Assembly (NCBI GenBank): GCA_029007725.1
Contig: JAQXIJ010000047.1
Location: 1 to 64,000 of the forward strand
From: Bacillota bacterium
GTDB taxonomy: Bacteria; Bacillota; Clostridia; UBA1381
Direction of reading: 5' to 3'
DNA length: 64,000 nt
Shown here: positions 45,156-53,253 of the stretch, in pieces
Position numbering within the stretch: position 1 is the stretch's first letter
Layout of the letters: the number at the start of each line of letters is the position of its first letter
The notes under the pieces: model-generated
Databases searched by the model: none
Told to the model about the DNA's origin: nothing
What the model saw: only the letters and a program-made list of their open reading frames with translations
Made by a program: the position numbers and the translations under genes

Positions 45156-45419
45156 ATGGAAACAGAAAAGAATCAGATGCTTACTCTGGACAGCCGAAAA
45201 AGGCTGACACTTACGCTTGTCGAAAATGTAGAAAGCTTTTCGGATGAAGAGGTAGTGCTTAAAACCGCTCTCGGAGGCATGACGATTAAGGGCAGTTCAC
45301 TGAAGATTGAGGATTTGTCGGTTCAGAACGGCAACATTGTCGTATCGGGAAAAATTGACAAAATGGATTTTGTGGAAATCAAAGAAAAACACAGCTTTTT
45401 TCAGAGACTTTTTAGATAG
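45156..45419 (+). CDS. yabP: Sporulation protein YabP
   Basis: 87 residues of the YabP/YqfC family (LDSRKRLTLTLVENVESFSDEEVVLKT; GSSLKIEDLSVQNGNIVVSG). Members are mother-cell sporulation proteins of unknown biochemical function. AAAAGGAGAG precedes the ATG. The gene lies between rqcP and yabQ as in other spore formers. A hairpin (AAAGGCACTTTCC.../GGAGAGTGCTTTTTT, about 45112-45156) spans the gap before it. Confidence 0.92.
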   Translation: METEKNQMLTLDSRKRLTLTLVENVESFSDEEVVLKTALGGMTIKGSSLKIEDLSVQNGNIVVSGKIDKMDFVEIKEKHSFFQRLFR

Positions 45420-45429
45420 GTGATGCAGT

Positions 45430-45867
45430 GTGATTGTGCCGTTTTCGTGTGAAATCAAATACTTTTTGTTGTCGCTTGCTCTGGGATTTGTGACCGGAAT
45501 TGGCTACGACCTGATACGCGCTCTTCCGGTTTGCCGAAAAAAACGCTGGATGTCCGACTCACTGTTTTGGTGCTTTGCGGCGGCTACAGCAGCATATGCG
45601 GTGATGGTCTTATTCGGAGGGGGTTTCCCATGGTATGCGGCTGTGGGAACGGGAATGATGCTTATTGTCTACTTTATTGCCTTGAGCGAATATGTCTTTC
45701 GACTGTTTTTTGTTATTACGGAAAAAATTTTATCCTTTTTTATGATTATTTTTAAATTTCTCTTGACACCTGCTCTTTTTTTGGGTAAAATAACATATGT
45801 ATATGTTTGCAAAATTCGTAATAAATTTTTTGAACGTAAGAAGGTAAATAATGATGAAAAAGCCTAA
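45430..45867 (+). CDS. yabQ: Spore cortex biosynthesis protein YabQ
   Basis: 145 residues, with three to four hydrophobic segments (about 8-25, 45-62, 68-86, 95-120) and a basic C-terminus. It resembles YabQ, a membrane protein needed for spore cortex formation in B. subtilis; identity rests partly on its position between yabP and divIC. The start is GTG 45430, 10 bases after yabP. It overlaps divIC by 17 bases. Confidence 0.82.
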   Translation: MIVPFSCEIKYFLLSLALGFVTGIGYDLIRALPVCRKKRWMSDSLFWCFAAATAAYAVMVLFGGGFPWYAAVGTGMMLIVYFIALSEYVFRLFFVITEKILSFFMIIFKFLLTPALFLGKITYVYVCKIRNKFFERKKVNNDEKA

Positions 45868-46147
45868 ATCCAGATTGAATTTTATGACCTGCATTGTTGC
45901 TATTACGGTTGTTGCATCGGTAGGCATGATAGTAAAGGGAATAATGATTCAGCCTCAGATATCCGCGAATAATGCTAAATTACAGCAGATAAACAAGGAA
46001 ATCGGTTATGAAAATCAGCGTATCAAGGAGATTGATTCGCTTATGGCAAAATCTGATTCCGATGAATACATAGAAAAAGTTGCAAGAGAAAAATTGGGTA
46101 TGATAAAATCCGATGAGATTGTCTTTGTAGACATCTCCGGTCAGTAA
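45851..46147 (+). CDS. divIC: Septum formation initiator DivIC/FtsL-like
   Basis: 98 residues: a short cytoplasmic start, one transmembrane segment (about 13-32), a coiled coil (about 38-65, NNAKLQQINKEIGYENQRIK) and the EYIEKVAREKLGMIKSDEI motif typical of DivIC. It is part of the divisome scaffold that activates septal wall synthesis. GAAGG precedes the ATG inside yabQ; ATG 45854 is also possible. Confidence 0.9.
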   Translation: MMKKPKSRLNFMTCIVAITVVASVGMIVKGIMIQPQISANNAKLQQINKEIGYENQRIKEIDSLMAKSDSDEYIEKVAREKLGMIKSDEIVFVDISGQ

Positions 46148-46172
46148 TACTTACGGGAGGAATTTCTTAAAT

Positions 46173-46613
46173 ATGAATTTGGAAATCGGAAGTATAGTTG
46201 AAGGAAAGGTTATAAACGTTATGCCGTTCGGTGCGTTTGTCGCTCTTCCGGAAAACAAATCGGGGCTTGTGCACATTTCGGAAATTACCAACGCTTTTAT
46301 AAAAGATATAAACAACTACATAAAACAGGGAGATATTGTAAAAGTTAAAGTAGTATCTATCGACAGTTCGGGAAAAATCGGACTTTCAATAAAGAAAGCT
46401 GAAACAAAACCGGAAAGACCGAAGCCTACCGAACCGAGCGGTCCCATAAGACCTGCCGACATTGACTGGAGCGCAAACGATGAGGCGGATTTGTCTTTTG
46501 AAGATAAGCTGTCCAAATTCAAAAAAGATTCCGACGCGAAAATGCTTGCATTAAAGCGTTCTAACGATTCAAAGCGTTCCGGCGGATACCGCAGGGGCGG
46601 AGGTACATATTGA
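46173..46613 (+). CDS. yabR: S1 RNA-binding domain protein (YabR type)
   Basis: 146 residues. The N-terminal 70 form an S1 domain (EIGSIVEGKVINVMPFGAFV; SGLVHISEITNAFI; VKVKVVSID). A Pro/Lys-rich linker, an acidic segment and a basic Gly/Arg tail (SKRSGGYRRGGGTY) follow. Similar proteins lie after divIC in Bacillus (YabR); the role is probably RNA or ribosome binding. GGGAGGAA precedes the start. Last gene of the cluster. Confidence 0.88.
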   Translation: MNLEIGSIVEGKVINVMPFGAFVALPENKSGLVHISEITNAFIKDINNYIKQGDIVKVKVVSIDSSGKIGLSIKKAETKPERPKPTEPSGPIRPADIDWSANDEADLSFEDKLSKFKKDSDAKMLALKRSNDSKRSGGYRRGGGTY

Positions 46614-46623
46614 CTTTAAGTAG

Positions 46624-46649
46624 GGGGGACTTTTTAAGACCCCCTTTTT
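46624..46649 (+). terminator. Terminator of the hup-yabR cluster
   Basis: GGGGG (46624-46628) pairs with CCCCC (46640-46644), with an inner CTT/AAG, followed by T5. Confidence 0.85.
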
Positions 46650-46734
46650 GTTGTAATTGGAGGATTGAAAAAACGGACAAGCCAAAATATATTTTTTTGC
46701 TGTTCGGGTTTTCCGAAAGGAGCTAATATTAAAC

Positions 46735-48177
46735 ATGGATATTAAAAATAACTTGACCTTGCTGACGGATTTTTATGAATTTACAATGTCAAACGGATTT
46801 TTTAATGAAGGATACGGTAATAAAATTGCATACTTTGATATGTTCTTCCGTGAAATTCCGGATGACGGCGGATTCGCAATTATGGCAGGCGTTGAACAGC
46901 TTATAGACTATCTGAAAAACCTTAAATTTGAAGACGCAGATATTGAATATCTGAGAAGCAAGGACATTTTCAGCGAAGAATACCTCGATTATTTAAAAAA
47001 CTTTAAATTCAAGTGCGATGTTTGGGCAATTCCTGAGGGAACGCCTATTTTTCCTCATGAACCGATAGTAATTGTGCGGGGGCCTGTGGTGCAGGCACAG
47101 TTTGTCGAAACTATGTTGCTACTTACCATAAATCATCAGAGCCTTATCGCTACTAAGGCAAACAGAATTGTACGCGCGGCAGACGGAAGACCGGTAATGG
47201 AGTTCGGCTCAAGACGTGCACAAGGGCCGGATGCGGCAATTTTGGGCGCACGTGCAACCTATATCGGAGGCTGCGTCGGAACGGCGTGCGCAATTGCCGA
47301 CAGAGACTATAAAGTGCCGGCTCTCGGAACCATGGCTCACAGTTGGGTTCAACTGTTTGACAGCGAATATGAGGCATTTGCTGCATATGCAAGACAGTAC
47401 CCCAACGGCTGTACTTTGCTTATTGATACCTACAATGTATTAAAATCCGGACTGCCTAATGCAATAAAGGTCTTTGATAATGTACTAAAGCCTATGGGTT
47501 ACAGACCGAAGGGTGTAAGGATAGATTCGGGTGACATAACCTATCTTTCAAAAAAATGCAGAAAAATTTTGGACGATGCAGGATATCCGGACTGCGGTAT
47601 AGTTGCGTCCAATTCGCTTGACGAATACATTATTCGAGATACACTTATGCAAGGGGCAAAAATCGATTCTTTCGGCGTGGGTGAGCGAATGATTACTTCA
47701 AAGGCTTCGCCTGTTTTCGGCGGCGTTTATAAGCTTGCGGCGGTTGAGGACGAAAATGGGAAAATTATACCGAAAATAAAGATATCAGAAAATGTGCAGA
47801 AGATTACAACACCTGGCTTTAAGCAGGTGTATAGACTCTATTCACATGAAAACGGCGCGGCAATAGCCGATGTGATAACACTGAATGATGAGGTTATTGA
47901 TGATACAAAGCCGTATGAGCTGTTTGATCCGGAACATACATGGAAGAAAAAGACGGTGACCGATTTTTATGTTCGTCCGCTTCTTAAACAAATTTTTAAA
48001 AACGGAGAATGTGTGTACGAAACCCCGGATATTAATGTTTTGCGGGAGTACTGCAAGCTGGAAGTTGAAAAGCTGTGGGAAGAAGTGAAGCGCTTTGAAA
48101 ATCCGCATGAATACTATGTTGATTTGTCGGCGGCGCTGTGGAAAATGAAGTATGAGCTTTTGGAGAAGCTGCAATAA
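46735..48177 (+). CDS. pncB: Nicotinate phosphoribosyltransferase
   Basis: 480 residues. It makes nicotinate mononucleotide from nicotinate and PRPP for NAD salvage. LLTDFYEFTMSNGFF, EFGSRRAQGPDAAILGARAAY-type stretch (here GARATYIGG), and GVRIDSGDITYLSKK are typical of the clostridial enzyme. GAAAGGAGC precedes the ATG. It overlaps tsaC by one base, so NAD salvage and t6A genes share a transcript. Confidence 0.94.
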   Translation: MDIKNNLTLLTDFYEFTMSNGFFNEGYGNKIAYFDMFFREIPDDGGFAIMAGVEQLIDYLKNLKFEDADIEYLRSKDIFSEEYLDYLKNFKFKCDVWAIPEGTPIFPHEPIVIVRGPVVQAQFVETMLLLTINHQSLIATKANRIVRAADGRPVMEFGSRRAQGPDAAILGARATYIGGCVGTACAIADRDYKVPALGTMAHSWVQLFDSEYEAFAAYARQYPNGCTLLIDTYNVLKSGLPNAIKVFDNVLKPMGYRPKGVRIDSGDITYLSKKCRKILDDAGYPDCGIVASNSLDEYIIRDTLMQGAKIDSFGVGERMITSKASPVFGGVYKLAAVEDENGKIIPKIKISENVQKITTPGFKQVYRLYSHENGAAIADVITLNDEVIDDTKPYELFDPEHTWKKKTVTDFYVRPLLKQIFKNGECVYETPDINVLREYCKLEVEKLWEEVKRFENPHEYYVDLSAALWKMKYELLEKLQ

Positions 48178-49211
48178 TGAATACTGTTATACTGAGGGAA
48201 ATCAATAACGAAACAATGGCGGAAATGGGAAGAATTATCCGAAACGGCGGACTTGTGTCCTTTCCGACTGAAACGGTATACGGACTGGGCGCAAATGCCT
48301 GTGACGACACGGCGGTACAGAGCATTTATGCCGCCAAAGGACGTCCGTCCGATAATCCGTTGATTGTGCATATTGCAGATGTGGCGGACATAGGCACCGT
48401 TGCGCGTGAAGTGCCGGAAAATGCAAAAAAAATTCTTGAAAAATTTGCTCCGGGACCGATTACGGTAATTCTGAAAAAACAGCCCTATATCAGCAATACT
48501 GTGACGGCAGGTCTTGATACTGTTGCGATAAGGATTCCGTCGCACCCGATTGCGCGTGCGCTAATACGTGCCGCAGGAGTGCCGATAGCGGCACCGAGTT
48601 CAAATCTTTCAGGGAAGCCGAGCCCTACAAAAGCCGAGCACGTTATTCATGATATGAACGGAAGAATCGATGCAATTATATGCGGCGGAGAATCGAACAT
48701 CGGAGTGGAATCGACGATTGTAGATATGACTGCCGAAAGACCTACGGTTTTAAGACCGGGCGGAATTACTCTTGAAGACCTGCGCACTGTTTGCCCAGAT
48801 GTTGCGGCGGACAGTCATATCTTGCAGTCTGTTGCGGAGGGAGAACAGCCGAAATGTCCCGGAATGAAATATAAGCACTATGCGCCGGACGCGGACGTCA
48901 CAGTTGTTGAGGGCAGCCGTGAATCTACCGAAAAAAAAATTAGTGAGCTTGTTGCGAAAGCAAAAGCTGACGGAAAAAAGGTCGGTGTGCTTGCAATGTC
49001 GGATATCGATTTCGGCGCGGATTTAAAACTTTCTTCGGGAAAGAATAACAAAGAGTTTGCAAACAGGCTTTTTGATGCTCTGCGCGAGTTTGATAATCAG
49101 AAAATCAGCGTTGTGTATGCACAGTTTTGCATTCAGGACGGATACGGTTTGGCTGTTAAAAACCGCTTGTACAAATCCGCCGGGAACAAGATTATTTATA
49201 CGGGAGATTGA
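48177..49211 (+). CDS. tsaC: L-threonylcarbamoyladenylate synthase
   Basis: 344 residues, the long Sua5/YwlC form: a YrdC domain (about 1-200; VSFPTETVYGLGANA, AAKGRPSDNPL, SNLSGKPSPT) and a C-terminal Sua5 domain (about 215-344). It makes threonylcarbamoyl-AMP for tRNA t6A37 synthesis. The next genes include tsaD, which uses this product. It overlaps pncB by one base. Confidence 0.95.
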   Translation: MNTVILREINNETMAEMGRIIRNGGLVSFPTETVYGLGANACDDTAVQSIYAAKGRPSDNPLIVHIADVADIGTVAREVPENAKKILEKFAPGPITVILKKQPYISNTVTAGLDTVAIRIPSHPIARALIRAAGVPIAAPSSNLSGKPSPTKAEHVIHDMNGRIDAIICGGESNIGVESTIVDMTAERPTVLRPGGITLEDLRTVCPDVAADSHILQSVAEGEQPKCPGMKYKHYAPDADVTVVEGSRESTEKKISELVAKAKADGKKVGVLAMSDIDFGADLKLSSGKNNKEFANRLFDALREFDNQKISVVYAQFCIQDGYGLAVKNRLYKSAGNKIIYTGD

Positions 49212-49213
49212 AA

Positions 49214-49660
49214 ATGAATATACTTTTTGTGTGTACAGGGAACACCTGCCGTTCACCTATGGCAGCGGCACTGTTCAATAAAATTGCGGTAAAGCGCAAT
49301 CTTGATGTGCGTATTGAATCGGCAGGTATTTTCGCAAACGAAGGCGAGCCTGCTTCAACCGAGGCGGTCGTTGCTATGAAAAAATACGGAATAGATTTGC
49401 TGGGGCATCATTCACAGAGCATAAACACCGAGCTTTTGGAAAAATGCGACCTGATACTTACCATGACGACTGCACATAAGATGCTGATAGAGCCATCGGC
49501 TCAAGGAAAGACTTTTACTTTGAACGAATATGCCGGAATGGACGAAGATATTCAGGATCCGTACGGCGGTGATGTTGAGGAGTACGAACGTTGTGCAGAG
49601 CAGATATATTCGGCGCTGCTTAAGGTTGCGGACAGGATCGCTTATGATTCGGATAAATAA
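49214..49660 (+). CDS. ywlE: Low-molecular-weight phosphatase, probable protein-arginine phosphatase
   Basis: 148 residues. The P-loop CTGNTCRS has Cys7, Thr11 and Arg13 and the general-acid Asp lies in DPYGGD. Thr at position 11 distinguishes the arginine phosphatase YwlE from tyrosine phosphatases, which have Ile. It would reverse protein-arginine phosphorylation. ATG 49214 is preferred to TTG 49208. It follows tsaC (ywlC) as in Bacillus, where ywlC and ywlE are near neighbours. Confidence 0.9.
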   Translation: MNILFVCTGNTCRSPMAAALFNKIAVKRNLDVRIESAGIFANEGEPASTEAVVAMKKYGIDLLGHHSQSINTELLEKCDLILTMTTAHKMLIEPSAQGKTFTLNEYAGMDEDIQDPYGGDVEEYERCAEQIYSALLKVADRIAYDSDK

Positions 49661-50078
49661 AATGACAAAAGCAGATGCTGAGGAACTTGCAGAGCTCGAC
49701 AGGCGTTGCTTTTCGGTTCCTTGGTCAAAAAAATCATTTGAAGAAGAGGCAGAAAACTCGCTTGCAGTATATTTTGTCGCCCGTGACGGCAAAATGATTG
49801 TCGCTTACAGCGGATTTTGGCGCGTATGCGGTCAGCTGCAAATAACAAATGTGGCTGTTCTGCCGGAATTTCGGCGGAAGGGAATTGCATCCACACTTGT
49901 TAAAAAAATTATTGAAGAGGCAAAAGATGCTGAAACCATTACCCTTGAGGTGCGCGAAAGCAACGAGCCTGCAATAAGACTTTATGAAAGATTTAGTTTT
50001 AAAAGAATGGGAGTGCGCAAAAATTTTTACCGTTTGCCGAGGGAAAATGCACTTATTATGACGCGGGGAGAATTGTAA
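49644..50078 (+). CDS. rimI: Ribosomal-protein-alanine N-acetyltransferase RimI
   Basis: 144 residues, a GNAT fold with the acetyl-CoA loop [14 protein letters not shown] (about 73-86) and [19 protein letters not shown]. RimI acetylates the N-terminal Ala of S18 in E. coli. The start at 49644 overlaps ywlE by 17 bases and has ACAGGA upstream; ATG 49662 is an alternative. It overlaps tsaD by one base, the usual rimI-tsaD pairing. Confidence 0.9.
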   Translation: MIRINKMTKADAEELAELDRRCFSVPWSKKSFEEEAENSLAVYFVARDGKMIVAYSGFWRVCGQLQITNVAVLPEFRRKGIASTLVKKIIEEAKDAETITLEVRESNEPAIRLYERFSFKRMGVRKNFYRLPRENALIMTRGEL

Positions 50079-51088
50079 TGGATACACTTATACTTGGAAT
50101 TGAAAGCTCGTGCGACGAAACAGCTGCCGGCGTGGTAAAAAACGGCAGAGAGGTTTTATCAAACGTGATAAATACACAGATAGATTTTCATAAAAAATAT
50201 GGAGGAGTAGTACCGGAAATCGCATCACGGAAGCATATAGAAAATATAGATTCAGTGATTGACGAGGCGCTGGAAAATGCCGGTGTCACCCTTGCCGATA
50301 TTGATGCTGTGGCGGTTACATACGGACCAGGTCTTGTCGGTGCGCTGCTTGTAGGAGTTTCGGAGGCAAAGGCCATAGCATATGCCTCGGACAAGCCGCT
50401 TATTCCGGTTCATCATATCCGCGGACATATATCCGCGAACTTTATTTCTCACAAAGAGCTCGAACCACCGTTTGTCTGCCTTGTTGCTTCGGGCGGGCAC
50501 AGCCACATAGTTGAAGTGTGCAGCTATACCGATTTTAAAGTGCTCGGCAGAACTCGTGACGATGCAGCAGGTGAGGCTTTTGATAAAATTGCGCGTGTTT
50601 TGGGACTCGGATATCCCGGTGGTCCGCTTATAGATAAGCTTGCAAAAGAGGGAAATCCGACAGCGGTTGAATTCCCGCGAGTTAAAATGGATAAAGATTC
50701 ACTTGATTTCAGCTTTTCAGGAGTAAAAACCGCGGTTATAAACTTTCTTCACAAGGCAGATCAAAAGGGAGAAACGGTGAACAAGGCCGATATTGCGGCA
50801 AGCTTTCAGAATGCCGTTACCGATGCTTTGTGTGAACATACCATAGAGGGTGCACTGCGTACCGGTCATAAAACTGTGGCTATTGCAGGCGGAGTAGCCG
50901 CAAATTCTCAGCTTCGCAAAAAAATGACAGATATGTGCGCAAAACACGGCATAAGCGTTGTATATCCGCCTTCGGTTTTGTGTACCGACAACGCGGTTAT
51001 GATAGCATGCAGCGGATACTACAGCTATAGGGAAGGGGAATTTGCCGGTCTTGATTTAAACGCCGTGCCAAATTTGCCGCTTACATGA
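50078..51088 (+). CDS. tsaD: tRNA N6-threonylcarbamoyladenosine transferase TsaD
   Basis: 336 residues, ASKHA fold. It transfers threonylcarbamoyl to A37 of ANN-decoding tRNAs. [14 protein letters not shown] at the N-terminus, metal-binding [11 protein letters not shown], the ASGGHSH loop, and [11 protein letters not shown] are present. TsaB and TsaE, its usual partners, are not in this window. A terminator follows. Confidence 0.97.
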   Translation: MDTLILGIESSCDETAAGVVKNGREVLSNVINTQIDFHKKYGGVVPEIASRKHIENIDSVIDEALENAGVTLADIDAVAVTYGPGLVGALLVGVSEAKAIAYASDKPLIPVHHIRGHISANFISHKELEPPFVCLVASGGHSHIVEVCSYTDFKVLGRTRDDAAGEAFDKIARVLGLGYPGGPLIDKLAKEGNPTAVEFPRVKMDKDSLDFSFSGVKTAVINFLHKADQKGETVNKADIAASFQNAVTDALCEHTIEGALRTGHKTVAIAGGVAANSQLRKKMTDMCAKHGISVVYPPSVLCTDNAVMIACSGYYSYREGEFAGLDLNAVPNLPLT

Positions 51089-51090
51089 TA

Positions 51091-51120
51091 AAAAGCTTCT
51101 CAAAAAAGAGAAGTTTTTTT
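51091..51120 (+). terminator. Terminator of the pncB-tsaD operon
   Basis: Stem CTTCTC/GAGAAG with outer A/T pairs and one bulged G, loop A6, then T7. Confidence 0.85.
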
Positions 51121-51127
51121 GATATAT

Positions 51128-51155
51128 TTGCATTTTGACGAAAATGTGTTATAAT
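51128..51155 (+). promoter_or_regulatory. Promoter of lepA
   Basis: TTGCAT (51128-51133), 16-base spacer, TATAAT (51150-51155), 40 bases before lepA. Confidence 0.68.
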
Positions 51156-51194
51156 AAAAACAATGTATCATATAGAATTAAACGGAGATAAAAT

Positions 51195-52991
51195 ATGCAG
51201 GATAAAATCAGAAATTTTTGTATAATTGCGCATATAGACCACGGAAAATCCACTCTGGCGGACAGACTGCTTGAGCTCACAGGCGAGGTTGAAAAGCGCG
51301 ATATGGAGGAACAGCTGCTTGATGATATGGATCTTGAACGTGAGCGAGGAATAACGATTAAAGCTCATGCCGTGCGGATTAAATACAAGGCAAAGGATAA
51401 CAATGAGTATATTTTGAATCTTATAGATACGCCGGGACATGTCGATTTCAACTATGAGGTGTCTAGGAGTCTTGCGGCGTGCGAAGGCGCGATTATGATA
51501 GTTGACGCCTCACAGGGAATTGAGGCGCAGACGCTTGCAAACACATATCTTGCAATAGAGCATGACCTTGAGGTTGTACCGGTAATAAACAAAATCGATC
51601 TTCCGAGCGCAAACCCCGAAAATGCAATCCGGGAAATTGAGGACATAATTGGTATTCCTGCCGAGGATGCACCATGTGTTTCAGCTAAAACTGGACTTAA
51701 TGTAGAACAGGTATTGGACGCAATTGTTGAGAAAATTCCGGCGCCTAAAGGGGATCAAAATGCGCCGCTTAAATGTCTTATTTTTGATTCATATTACGAC
51801 AGCTATAAAGGCGTAATAGTATATGTACGCGTTAAGGACGGAACACTGAAAGCCGGAGAAAAAATCCGCATGATGGCAACAGGAGCTGAATTTGAGGTGG
51901 TTGAGGTTGGCTACATGCATCCGAGCGGCTTAAGACCGACTGATGAACTGTCGGCAGGTGATGTTGGATATATTGCGGCAAGCATAAAATCTATTCAGGA
52001 TACGTGTGTTGGCGACACGGTTACAAAATGCTCAAATCCGGCAGACAAGCCGCTGCCGGGTTACAAAAAAGTCAATCCTATGGTTTATTGCGGAATATAT
52101 CCGGCTGACGGTGCGCAGTACGAGGATTTAAAAGAGGCTTTAGCAAAGCTGCAACTTAACGATGCTTCACTAAAGTTTGAGCCGGAAACGTCAATCGCGC
52201 TCGGCTTTGGTTTCAGATGCGGATTTTTGGGACTTCTTCATATGGAAATCATTCAGGAGCGTCTTGAGCGTGAATACAATCTTGATTTGATAACAACTGC
52301 ACCGAGTGTAATTTATAAGGTGCATAAAACAAACGGCGAAACAATTATGGTTGACAATCCGACCAATCTCCCGTCACCTGCGGAGATTGAATATATGGAA
52401 GAGCCTATGGTAAATGCGGATATTATGGTGCCGGTGGATTTTGTAGGCAACGTTATGGAGCTTTGCCAGGAACGCCGCGGAATTTTTAAAAATATGACAT
52501 ATATGGAAGAGACACGTGCACAGATTCATTATGAGCTGCCGCTTAATGAAATTATTTATGACTTTTTCGATGCGCTGAAGTCAAGAACAAAGGGATATGC
52601 CTCCTTTGACTATGAGCTTAAAGAGTATATGCGTTCTGATCTAGTAAAGCTTGATATACTGCTAAACGGTGAAACGGTTGATGCGCTGTCTTTTATAGTG
52701 CATAAAGACAGCGCGTACAGCCGCGGCAGACGAATGGCAGAAAAGCTTAAGGAAGCAATTCCTCGTCAGCTGTTTGAAGTTCCGATTCAGGCTGCAATAG
52801 GCTCGAAAATTATCGCGCGCGAAACTGTTAAGGCAATGCGCAAGGACGTTCTTGCAAAGTGCTACGGCGGTGATATAACACGAAAGAAAAAATTGCTTGA
52901 AAAACAAAAAGAAGGAAAAAAACGAATGCGCCAGGTGGGCAGCGTAGAGGTGCCACAGGAAGCATTTATGTCGGTACTGAAGCTCGATTGA
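51195..52991 (+). CDS. lepA: Elongation factor 4 (LepA)
   Basis: 598 residues. G1 motif [15 protein letters not shown]2 [11 protein letters not shown]3 DTPGHVDF, G4 NKIDLPSA; the C-terminal LepA-specific domain ends KMRQ-like [24 protein letters not shown]-type tail. It is a ribosomal GTPase implicated in initiation and back-translocation. GGAGAT precedes the ATG. Single-gene unit with its own promoter and terminator. Confidence 0.97.
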   Translation: MQDKIRNFCIIAHIDHGKSTLADRLLELTGEVEKRDMEEQLLDDMDLERERGITIKAHAVRIKYKAKDNNEYILNLIDTPGHVDFNYEVSRSLAACEGAIMIVDASQGIEAQTLANTYLAIEHDLEVVPVINKIDLPSANPENAIREIEDIIGIPAEDAPCVSAKTGLNVEQVLDAIVEKIPAPKGDQNAPLKCLIFDSYYDSYKGVIVYVRVKDGTLKAGEKIRMMATGAEFEVVEVGYMHPSGLRPTDELSAGDVGYIAASIKSIQDTCVGDTVTKCSNPADKPLPGYKKVNPMVYCGIYPADGAQYEDLKEALAKLQLNDASLKFEPETSIALGFGFRCGFLGLLHMEIIQERLEREYNLDLITTAPSVIYKVHKTNGETIMVDNPTNLPSPAEIEYMEEPMVNADIMVPVDFVGNVMELCQERRGIFKNMTYMEETRAQIHYELPLNEIIYDFFDALKSRTKGYASFDYELKEYMRSDLVKLDILLNGETVDALSFIVHKDSAYSRGRRMAEKLKEAIPRQLFEVPIQAAIGSKIIARETVKAMRKDVLAKCYGGDITRKKKLLEKQKEGKKRMRQVGSVEVPQEAFMSVLKLD

Positions 52992-53003
52992 TATTAGTAT
53001 ATG

Positions 53004-53043
53004 GCAGTGATAAAATTATTGAATTTTGTCGCTGCTTTTTTTA
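53004..53043 (+). terminator. Terminator of lepA
   Basis: A 14-bp stem with G-T pairs (53004-53017 with 53022-53035), followed by a T-rich run. The rest of the gap to 53253 is A/T-rich; TTGACA at 53117 lacks a partner -10 at normal spacing. Confidence 0.75.
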
Positions 53044-53253
53044 TACGCGAATTTAATAATTACCATAACTTACAACTTGAATTTTAGTTTCCCATAGTGT
53101 ATTATATGACTTGTGGTTGACAAAAAATTATGTGCTTAAAAAAAACAGTTAATTTGAGCCGTTTCTGTTTTAAATTGGCAAAATTTTATGTAAACCGCAG
53201 ATATAGTATAGGCAGAATACCAAAAAGTATTCAAATTAAAAGGAGGACAAAAA

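Noticed and set aside
46650-46734. Possible NAD-related riboswitch before pncB
   Set aside because: The 85-base leader lacks the conserved elements of known NAD-sensing RNAs; nothing distinctive was seen.
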